Of a DNA stretch of 64,000 nucleotides, positions 17,415 to 24,157 are shown piece by piece. Positions within the stretch are counted from its first letter, which is position 1, and each line of letters begins with the position of its first letter. A program made the translations under genes and the position numbers. Source of the stretch: Roseovarius sp. (GTDB lineage Bacteria; Pseudomonadota; Alphaproteobacteria; Rhodobacterales; Rhodobacteraceae). The stretch covers positions 124,001-188,000 of the forward strand of contig NZ_JAUCYU010000011.1 of the NCBI RefSeq assembly GCF_030373445.1, in the 5' to 3' direction. The notes under the pieces were generated by a model. It was not told where the DNA came from. It saw only the letters and a list, made by a program, of their open reading frames with translations, and did not search any database.

Positions 17415-18092
17415 CTAAGCCTCTGCCTTCAGTTTCGCGAGGTTCTCCGTCGCATAATGGATCACTGCCTCGCGGGTGTTCATGTTCAGTTTTCTCATCG
17501 CATTGCCCAAGTGCACGCGGACAGTCTGACGGCTTATTCCAAGATTTTCAGAAATATCCTGCAACGAAAGACCCGACCCGAGGCAACACAGGATTTGTTT
17601 CTCCCTATCGGTCAGGCCCTCGATCGGACTGGGATTGGACGGCTCCTCAGCAACGAGCGGCCCGGGGGTCACGCTTGCCAGAATTTCCCTTGGGAACGTC
17701 ACCTCTCCGGAGATGATGCGTGTGAGGGCAGTCTTGATCTGTTTTGCGTTCGCGGACTTCGGAATGTAGCCAACCACGCCATGACTGATGGCGCGAAGTA
17801 CGTAGTCCGGGTCTTCGTGTATGGAAATGACGACGAAGGGAATCTCGGGGAACTTGGAGCGGAGCAGCTTGAGGCCGTCGAACTCGTTGAATCCGGGCAT
17901 GATGAGATCAACCAGTACCAGGCCGATATCGGGCCGGGCTTCCAGCGTTTCGAGGGCATCGTGAAAGCTTTCCGCCTCAATGGTTTCGAAGTCTTCATCG
18001 AGGCTTTTTGCGACTTGTTTCAACGACCCGCGCACCACCCAATGATCATCCGCGATAAGGATTGTCATCGGAGGTCTCGCCTGCTTTTCCAT
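17415..18092 (-). CDS. NarL/LuxR-type response regulator
   Basis: A 225-residue regulator. The receiver has ILIADDHWVVR, phospho-acceptor Asp62 in LVDLIMPG, and the conserved Lys in YIPKSAN. The output helix-turn-helix at about 160-220 shows LTDREKQILCCLGSGLS and ISRQTVRVHLGNAMRKL. The ATG at 18092 has AAGGAAA about 11 bases upstream; a GTG at 18119 is less likely. It is the first gene of the leftward sensory operon and divergent from the binding-protein gene. It is expected to bind the TCTAGACA repeats between them and activate the amide operon. Confidence 0.9.
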   Translation of the reverse strand: MEKQARPPMTILIADDHWVVRGSLKQVAKSLDEDFETIEAESFHDALETLEARPDIGLVLVDLIMPGFNEFDGLKLLRSKFPEIPFVVISIHEDPDYVLRAISHGVVGYIPKSANAKQIKTALTRIISGEVTFPREILASVTPGPLVAEEPSNPSPIEGLTDREKQILCCLGSGLSLQDISENLGISRQTVRVHLGNAMRKLNMNTREAVIHYATENLAKLKAEA

Positions 18093-18401
18093 GCCGTTAG
18101 ATTTCCTTCGATGTTCCACTGAGGCGCCGACCAGTTATCAGCGCAACCATTTACCGCCAAACCATCTAGACGACACCGGAACTCAATGCAACGGAGTCCG
18201 GTGATGTGACGAAAGGCCATAAGCCTAATTTTTGCACATTTCGGGGCAAATCTTTTGAGGGGCTCTAGATTTTGAAAATAATAGATAGACACATGGCCCT
18301 GAGTCAATCTAGACATTATTGAAAACTATCTAGACAAAAACACTAGTCAAGATCGGTGGCGATGACGCGTGCCGATGGCGATATCCAACAAGGAGCATAA
18401 C
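18093..18401. promoter_or_regulatory. Divergent promoter region of the amide module
   Basis: About 310 bases between the response-regulator and binding-protein starts. The right half is strikingly AT-rich against the surroundings and contains repeated TCTAGAC/TAGACA elements, listed separately. No gene is seen. Confidence 0.6.
18264..18336. promoter_or_regulatory. Repeated TCTAGACA elements, likely response-regulator operators
   Basis: TCTAGACA occurs exactly at 18308-18315 and 18329-18336, 21 bases apart (two helical turns). Related copies are TCTAGAT at 18264-18270 and TAGACA at 18286-18291; a further TCTAGAC lies at 18165-18171. TTGAAA at 18319-18324 could be a -35 hexamer between the two best copies. 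Placement 65-140 bases before the binding-protein gene fits NarL-type activation sites. Confidence 0.65.
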
Positions 18402-19727
18402 ATGACCAATTCGAAGACCGGTCTCCCCATGGGTGGTATGACCCGACGCACTGCCGTTAAGACGCTGGCGCTCGGCGGTGCCTCTACGGCGGCCCTGGGC
18501 CTGTCGGCGCCCGCTTTGATCGCCGCGAACAATGACAAGATACTCATCGGCGTTCCCTCTTCGCTCTCGACGCCCTACGGCGTTGCCGACGACACCGACC
18601 ATCTGAACGGCACCAAGCTGGCGCTGGAAGAGATCAACGCCGCCGGTGGCGTGAACGGTCGTGAGCTGGATATCTTCGTCCCCGACGTGGACAAGCTGTC
18701 TCCTGAAAGCTGCCGACAGGCGATTGCGGCGTGTATCGACAAGCAAGTGCACGCGATTTCGAACTCGTTCCTTTTCGCGCCGATCCCGGCGATGGATGAA
18801 TCCGCCAAGTACAAATGCCCGTACCTGAACGGCAACACACAGCGGAACGCCACCGAGCAGTTCCGCTCCAACCCCGAGAAATACAGCCATATTCTTCAGA
18901 CCGACCCCTCGGAGGTGAACTATGGCTGGACCTATCCGTTGTGGCTGAAAGCCATGGAGGAGAAGCAGGGCTGGACGCCGAAGAACCGCAAGGTTCACAT
19001 CGTTTCCGAGCAGGTCGGTTACAACCAGACGATCCTGAGCGCGGCGCGGGAATCTCTGGCCAAGTCCGATTTCGAGCTGACGGAAAACACCGATATCCAG
19101 TACCCGGTGAACGACTGGAGCCCGGTCATTCGGCGCCTGAAGGAAGTCGATGCAGGCGCCATCTTCATCAATCACTGGGTCGCGGCCGAATATGCCTCGT
19201 TCTGCAAGCAATTTCAGGCCGACCCCGTTCCGGGCGCTTTGGTCTACCTGCAGTACGGTCCGTCCCAGCCCGAGTTCCTTGAATTGGGCGGACGCGCCAC
19301 CGAAGGTTTCTGCTGGTCCACGGTGCTGGGCGTCTATGGCGACCAGACGGGCCAGGATTTCCGTGCCAAGTACCTTGCCAAGTTCCCGGAATACGAAGGG
19401 AACATGGGGCTGGTCTACACCGGCAACGGCTATGACATCGTTCAGTACCTTGCCGCGGCATGGGTCGCGACAGGCGACCATACCGACTTCAAGGCCAATG
19501 TCGACTGGATCCGCACGAACCCGTACCGGGGCGTTTGCGGCATGATGGACATGAACAACGAGTTCCAGGAAGCGCTGCACTATCCCGATAACGGTTTCGG
19601 CAACCAGTCGGCGGCGCTCGATGGCGGCATGAGCCAGCTCTACGTGCAGGTACAGGACCGCGAGCACAAGATCATCTGGCCCAACGAAATCGCCGAATCC
19701 TCGCTGCGCCCGGCGCCGTGGTGGTGA
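18402..19727 (+). CDS. Amide/urea-type ABC transporter substrate-binding protein (Tat-exported)
   Basis: A 441-residue Peripla_BP_6 protein of the UrtA/FmdD group. The N-terminus MTRRTAVKTLALGG with the hydrophobic stretch ending in APALIAA looks like a Tat signal. The mature part shows LIGVPSSLSTPYG, NGTKLALEEINAAGG and VYLQYGPSQPEF. The ATG at 18402 has AAGGAG 8 bases upstream. It opens an operon with two ATPases, two permeases and a dimethylformamidase-type enzyme, so an N-substituted formamide or similar small amide is the probable ligand. It is homologous to the cytoplasmic sensor at 14637. Confidence 0.87.
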   Translation: MTNSKTGLPMGGMTRRTAVKTLALGGASTAALGLSAPALIAANNDKILIGVPSSLSTPYGVADDTDHLNGTKLALEEINAAGGVNGRELDIFVPDVDKLSPESCRQAIAACIDKQVHAISNSFLFAPIPAMDESAKYKCPYLNGNTQRNATEQFRSNPEKYSHILQTDPSEVNYGWTYPLWLKAMEEKQGWTPKNRKVHIVSEQVGYNQTILSAARESLAKSDFELTENTDIQYPVNDWSPVIRRLKEVDAGAIFINHWVAAEYASFCKQFQADPVPGALVYLQYGPSQPEFLELGGRATEGFCWSTVLGVYGDQTGQDFRAKYLAKFPEYEGNMGLVYTGNGYDIVQYLAAAWVATGDHTDFKANVDWIRTNPYRGVCGMMDMNNEFQEALHYPDNGFGNQSAALDGGMSQLYVQVQDREHKIIWPNEIAESSLRPAPWW

Positions 19728-19751
19728 ACGAATGAGCTGGAGTAAGCTGGA

Positions 19752-20480
19752 ATGACTGCGCCGTCGGAAACCCCGTTGTTCTCTTGCGAGAACCTTGCCC
19801 TCGACCTGGGAGGGCGTGAGATTCTTCGTGATATCGGGTTCGACCTGAAGCCTGGCGAAGTGCTGGGCATTATCGGGCCGAACGGTGCCGGGAAGACCAG
19901 CTTGCTCGAGATCCTGTCCGGGCGGTACAGGCCCAAGTCCGGGCGCGTGCGTTTCGAAGGGCAGGACATTACCGACCTGCGTCTTTTTCAGCGCGCGCGC
20001 CTCGGAATAGGGCGCACGTATCAGACACCGATCGTCTGCGACGACCTGACCGTCGGAGAGACGTTCAAGGCGTCGCGGCAGGCGTACAAGCCTTACCTCA
20101 CGCGTTTCGATGCGGAATACGGTGCGTCGCTCGTACATTTTACCGCGCCATATGACAAACCCACGACCTCGCTCAAGACTTTCGAAAGGCGCAAGCTGCT
20201 CCTGGCAAACCTGCTGATGCGGTTTCCGAAACTGCTGTTGATGGACGAACCGGCAGCAGGGCTCATCAATGCCGAAATTGACGAGATCGATCAAATTCTG
20301 CGGATGCTTTCCAAGGAAATGAACATCGCCGTGATCATCGTCGAGCACCGGATGGAACTGCTCGATTCAATTGCCGACCGTATCATCGTGATGGATGCCG
20401 GTGAGGTGATCGCGCAGGGCGAACTGGATGACGTGGTCAACAGCCCGGCGGTTCGTGCCGCCTATTTCGAAGCGGCCTGA
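19752..20480 (+). CDS. Branched-chain/urea-type ABC ATPase (LivG/UrtD-like) with altered signature motif
   Basis: A 242-residue ATPase. Walker A is GPNGAGKTS at 42-50, Walker B is LLLMDEPAAG at 161-170, and the switch His is in IIVEHRME. The ABC signature, normally LSxGE/Q, reads LKTFERR at 141-147, so its Ser and Gly residues are missing. Otherwise length and order fit LivG/UrtD. The partner ATPase at 20502 has a normal signature but Gln in the switch position, so one of the two composite ATP sites is predicted to be weak. It follows the binding-protein gene by 24 bases. Confidence 0.87.
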   Translation: MTAPSETPLFSCENLALDLGGREILRDIGFDLKPGEVLGIIGPNGAGKTSLLEILSGRYRPKSGRVRFEGQDITDLRLFQRARLGIGRTYQTPIVCDDLTVGETFKASRQAYKPYLTRFDAEYGASLVHFTAPYDKPTTSLKTFERRKLLLANLLMRFPKLLLMDEPAAGLINAEIDEIDQILRMLSKEMNIAVIIVEHRMELLDSIADRIIVMDAGEVIAQGELDDVVNSPAVRAAYFEAA

Positions 20481-20501
20481 AGCGTAAACCGGGGAACACC
20501 G

Positions 20502-21206
20502 ATGACGGAAGTATTGAAAGTTGAGGGCCTTTCGGCCGGGTATGGCCCATTGCGCGTGATTCACGATCTCGACCTGGTCATAAAGCCGGGAGAACGGGTC
20601 GGGATCGTCGGGTTGAACGGCCACGGGAAAACGACCCTGTTCTACGCGATTGCAGGTCTGACCGGCTGGCAGCGCGGCTCGATCCTTCTGAACGGAGAGC
20701 AAATCGGCAGAACCCGCAGCCAGGGTCCAGGGCGCTATACGCACCAGATCGTGCGCAAGGGTCTGGCGATCATTCCTCAGGGTGACGAGATTTTCAACGG
20801 CCTCACGGTAGAAGAACATCTTGATAGCGGTGCCTTCACACCAGAAGCATGGCGCACACGCAAGCAACGCAAAGAGGCGGTGCTCGACCTGTTCGAACCG
20901 CTGCGCAAGCTGATGAAGACCCCGGTTGGCCGGCTCTCGGGGGGCGAACGGCGCATGGTCTCTATCGGCCGCGGCCTGATGACTGACGCCAAGCTTTACC
21001 TCGCGGACGAGCCGTCGCTCGGACTGGCGCCGAAGATCGGGATCGGCGTGATGGAAGCCCTTCTGGCCATCGACCTGAAGGAAAGCGCCATGTTCATCGC
21101 AGAGCAGAACGTTTCGCTTCTCGAGGGCCGCGTCGATCGCATCATTGGCATGCATGCAGGCAAGCTCAAAGGCGAGGCGTCTTCGGGTTTCTCATTCTCA
21201 TCGTAG
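20502..21206 (+). CDS. Branched-chain/urea-type ABC ATPase (LivF/UrtE-like)
   Basis: A 234-residue ATPase. Walker A is GLNGHGKTT, the signature LSGGERRMVSIGRG is intact, and Walker B is LYLADEPSLGL. The switch region FIAEQNVSL has Gln instead of His, which is normal for the LivF branch. It pairs with the LivG-like ATPase upstream to energise uptake through the two permeases that follow. An 11-base gap separates it from the LivH-like gene. Confidence 0.9.
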   Translation: MTEVLKVEGLSAGYGPLRVIHDLDLVIKPGERVGIVGLNGHGKTTLFYAIAGLTGWQRGSILLNGEQIGRTRSQGPGRYTHQIVRKGLAIIPQGDEIFNGLTVEEHLDSGAFTPEAWRTRKQRKEAVLDLFEPLRKLMKTPVGRLSGGERRMVSIGRGLMTDAKLYLADEPSLGLAPKIGIGVMEALLAIDLKESAMFIAEQNVSLLEGRVDRIIGMHAGKLKGEASSGFSFSS

Positions 21207-21216
21207 CGAGGCAACA

Positions 21217-22098
21217 ATGGATCTTACATTTCTCATTACCAACGCTGTCATTGTCGCCTGCATCTACGGGCTCATTGCCGTCGCGGTTTCGATAACGTGG
21301 TCGTCTCTGGGGCTTATCAACCTTGGATACGGGTTCGTCTTCTCATTCGCGGGATACGGCGCCTACCTCGTCTCGGAACGCATTTCCGAGCATCCGGTGC
21401 TGGTGATTGCGGCGGCAATCCTGTCAGGCGCACTCGCGGGCATACTGATATGCCTCGTCGTATTCATACCATTGCACGACAAGCAGAATTTCACGACGAG
21501 GGGCATGATCGCCACATTGGCCATCAGCCTGATCGGATCACAATCCCTGCTCATGTATTTCGGCCCGCGCGCCAAGGCGCTGCCAGAGCTGTTCGGGTTC
21601 TGGAAAGTCGAAATCGGCGGCCTCGTCCTGACATCCGACAAGATCGGTATCGTCGTCTGTTCCGTCATCATGCTGGTGGGGGTGGTGCTGTGGATGCGCT
21701 CAAGCCGAAGGGGGCTGGAAATCCGGGCCATGATGATGAACCCGCATGCGGCTTCGATCGTCGGGATCGGCATCCGCTCTACCGGGATCTACGTCATGGC
21801 GATGACGGGCGCGATGGCCGGCCTTGCCGCGGCGCTTCTTTCGCAAACATACTACGTTTCCCCCTTCGGCGGCCTGACGCCGCTGATCAAGGGCGTAAGT
21901 ATCGCACTTTGTGGTGGGCTGGGCTCGGTACAGGGGGCGGTGATCGCGGCAATCATCCTGGGGTTTACGGAGGCCGCGACGTCACGGTTTCTCGGCGGAC
22001 AGTACGTTCTGATCACGCAATTCCTTGTCATCATCTCGATCCTGATCATCCGGCCGCGAGGCATTTCGGGGCTTCTGGACAAGGCGCGTGAACAATGA
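21217..22098 (+). CDS. Branched-chain/urea-type ABC permease (LivH/UrtB-like)
   Basis: A 293-residue membrane protein with about eight hydrophobic segments. The family pattern is NAVIVACIYGLIAVAVSITW at the start and GGLGSVQGAVIAAIILGF near the end. RGLEIRAMMMNPHAA is the cytoplasmic coupling loop. The ATG at 21217 is preceded by GCGAGG; the upstream start at 21145 would overlap the ATPase gene by 62 bases and add a polar tail. The stop overlaps the start of the next permease gene by 4 bases (ATGA), so the two membrane subunits are translationally coupled. Confidence 0.88.
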   Translation: MDLTFLITNAVIVACIYGLIAVAVSITWSSLGLINLGYGFVFSFAGYGAYLVSERISEHPVLVIAAAILSGALAGILICLVVFIPLHDKQNFTTRGMIATLAISLIGSQSLLMYFGPRAKALPELFGFWKVEIGGLVLTSDKIGIVVCSVIMLVGVVLWMRSSRRGLEIRAMMMNPHAASIVGIGIRSTGIYVMAMTGAMAGLAAALLSQTYYVSPFGGLTPLIKGVSIALCGGLGSVQGAVIAAIILGFTEAATSRFLGGQYVLITQFLVIISILIIRPRGISGLLDKAREQ

Positions 22099-23753
22099 GC
22101 GAAGCGAACGAGAATAAAGAGTACACCTGGATCAACCCGCTTGGTGTATGGGGCGCCAAGGGTGGCAACTACGAGGTGACGTCAAATCAAGTCAGCGATC
22201 CGTCAGACGTCTGGCGCAAGAATACCGGCTACAAGGTGCCGACAGCCAAGGTTGGCCGCCTGAAGCACTATCACATCTGGGACAATCACAACGAAAAGCT
22301 CTGGAAGAGACTGCGATGGTGGCCGACGCGTCGGCACTTGCTGCACGTCAAGGGCATCTACAACCGAAAGACCCTGAACGCGGAAAAGAAGATCCTCGAT
22401 CGCCGTCCGATCTACTGGATCATCTGCATGGTGATCCTGTTCATAGGACCGCTCCTGTTCCCGTCTTCGATGCAGTCGAGCCTTCTGACCGCCGGCGCGA
22501 CCTTCGGCATTTTCGCGGCCATCAATGTCTGTTGGACGCTGATCATCGGCACGGCCAGTATCTTCTCGCTGGCGACCTATGCGGTGGTCGGGGTTGCCGC
22601 CTTCCTGACCAGTTGGTTGTCGATCAATTTCGGATTGCCGTGGTTTTCGCTGCCCCTTATCGGTGCCGCGATCGGCTTTGGCATGGGCGGGCTCATCGCG
22701 TTGCCGGCCCTTCGGCTCGATGGTTTCTATTATGCGCTTCTCACGCTTGGTCTGAACGAACTCTGCCGGGTGTATTTCACGACGTCGCAGGAGTTCGGTT
22801 CTGCCTCGGGCGGGTTGTACGGCGCCGACAGTTACCTTTCGGAAAGTTGGTCCCCGGCGGTTCAGAGCCACGCCTCCTATTACATTGCCCTGATGATCCT
22901 CATCGGAGCGCTGGTCCTGTTCCGGTTCGTGAACGGCAAGCGCCTTGGGCGTATCCTGCGCATGGCCCCCGAGAAGAGGGAAGCTTTCGCCGAGGCGTGC
23001 GGCGTGGATTACAAGCGCGCGAGGATCCAGATCTTCATCCTGACCTCGGCTGCGCTGGGCCTGATCGGAGGGCTGTATACGGCCCACTTCCGCGGGGTTG
23101 CTTTCTCGATTTTCAGTTTCGACACCGTCCTTCTGGGGCTTGCCATGCTGACCATCGGTGGGATCGGCAAGGCCGAAGGCGCCATTCTCGGTACGCTGGT
23201 CGTCGTCTTCCTGGACAGGGTCATGATCGAATGGGGCCCGATGCGTCACTTCCTGATCGGCGCGCTCATGCTTGCCTCCGTGTTGTGGCTCAACAACGGG
23301 TATTTCGGCATCAAGCAACAGTTCAATGCGTGGCGCGACAAGAAGCGGGGGGAATGGCGTTCCACCCGAACCGAAAAGGGCGGGGAAGCCCTGCCGGAAG
23401 AAGCGACGGAGATCGACGACAAGGATGACCTTTATTTCCGCCGCTATGACAAGATGCAGCGCGATTACCTCAAGACCCTGATCACGCCCGAGATCATAGC
23501 CGAGCACATGGCCAAGCCCCTGGGTCAACACTCCGAAGCGCTGGAACGTGTCCTGCTCTATTTCCGCCGGGCCAAGATGGAGGACAAATACGCCCTGCAT
23601 CGCGTGGGACCGGACGGGCCTTTCAAGATCATAGCGTTTTCCGGCGTCCGCGGTGTCTCGCCGCGGGTGGTGGAGGACAAGGAATACCCAACGGAAGAAG
23701 CAGGCTACCACGGCGTGTTCATGCGCCGCGTACACGACCTGCTTGAATCCTGA
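22095..23753 (+). CDS. LivM-like ABC permease fused to a dimethylformamidase small-subunit-like domain
   Basis: A 552-residue protein with three parts. Residues 1-104 are a soluble, Trp-rich cytoplasmic extension not usual in LivM. Residues about 105-400 form the LivM permease with multiple membrane segments and a conserved GKRLGRILRMAPEKREAF loop. After a charged linker, residues 444-552 match the dimethylformamidase small subunit encoded 25 bases downstream, with about 44 of 108 positions identical by hand count. Shared blocks include KPLGQHSEALERVL against KPLGHHSEPLERTL, YFRR, DKYAL against EQYAL, SGVRGV against SGQRGV, and GVFMRR against GIFMRQ. The fusion could dock the enzyme's large subunit at the channel exit. 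Permease assignment and domain homology are seen directly; docking is inference. Confidence 0.9.
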   Translation: MSEANENKEYTWINPLGVWGAKGGNYEVTSNQVSDPSDVWRKNTGYKVPTAKVGRLKHYHIWDNHNEKLWKRLRWWPTRRHLLHVKGIYNRKTLNAEKKILDRRPIYWIICMVILFIGPLLFPSSMQSSLLTAGATFGIFAAINVCWTLIIGTASIFSLATYAVVGVAAFLTSWLSINFGLPWFSLPLIGAAIGFGMGGLIALPALRLDGFYYALLTLGLNELCRVYFTTSQEFGSASGGLYGADSYLSESWSPAVQSHASYYIALMILIGALVLFRFVNGKRLGRILRMAPEKREAFAEACGVDYKRARIQIFILTSAALGLIGGLYTAHFRGVAFSIFSFDTVLLGLAMLTIGGIGKAEGAILGTLVVVFLDRVMIEWGPMRHFLIGALMLASVLWLNNGYFGIKQQFNAWRDKKRGEWRSTRTEKGGEALPEEATEIDDKDDLYFRRYDKMQRDYLKTLITPEIIAEHMAKPLGQHSEALERVLLYFRRAKMEDKYALHRVGPDGPFKIIAFSGVRGVSPRVVEDKEYPTEEAGYHGVFMRRVHDLLES

Positions 23754-23778
23754 AAACACGGGATCAGGAGGCAAGTAT

Positions 23779-24156
23779 ATGACCCAGCCCGACGAACCCT
23801 CGAAAGATGTCCCGCTGGTCGCGGATTCGGAAAAGCATTTCTATGAATACTTCAATGCCAAGCAACGGGAATACGTCAAACAGGTCCTGAACGACGACCT
23901 GATCGAGGAATACCGCCGCAAGCCTCTTGGTCATCACAGCGAACCCCTCGAACGAACCTTGGCCTATTTCCGCCGGCTGCCGATCAGCGAGCAATACGCG
24001 TTGAAGCAGTCAAAGGACGGGACATACAGGATGATTTCCATGTCCGGCCAACGCGGGGTGCCTCCGACTTACGTCAGCGACGAGGTGTTCCAGACATTGC
24101 ACGACGGGTACTTCGGTATCTTCATGCGCCAAATCAAAGACATGACGGAAAAGTAA
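23779..24156 (+). CDS. dmfA1: N,N-dimethylformamidase-type enzyme, small subunit
   Basis: A 125-residue soluble protein, close to the length of known dimethylformamidase small subunits (about 130 residues), placed 1 base before the large-subunit gene. Motifs KPLGHHSEPLER, YFRRLPISEQYAL, SMSGQRGVPP and GIFMRQIKDM recur in the C-terminal domain of the permease upstream. The ATG at 23779 follows AGGAGGCAAGTAT, a strong ribosome site. The subunit has no catalytic metal site in the family and is needed for a stable, active complex. The symbol is used by analogy to the Paracoccus genes; the natural substrate may be another formamide or amide. Confidence 0.83.
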   Translation: MTQPDEPSKDVPLVADSEKHFYEYFNAKQREYVKQVLNDDLIEEYRRKPLGHHSEPLERTLAYFRRLPISEQYALKQSKDGTYRMISMSGQRGVPPTYVSDEVFQTLHDGYFGIFMRQIKDMTEK

Positions 24157-24157
24157 C

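Noticed and set aside
18330..20348. 672-codon open frame on the minus strand
   Set aside because: Antisense to the binding-protein and LivG-like genes, without any recognisable domain or ribosome site.
18402..21206. Calling the importer a urea transporter (Urt)
   Set aside because: No urease or urea carboxylase genes are present, and the operon continues into a formamidase-type enzyme, so a urea-specific name would mislead.
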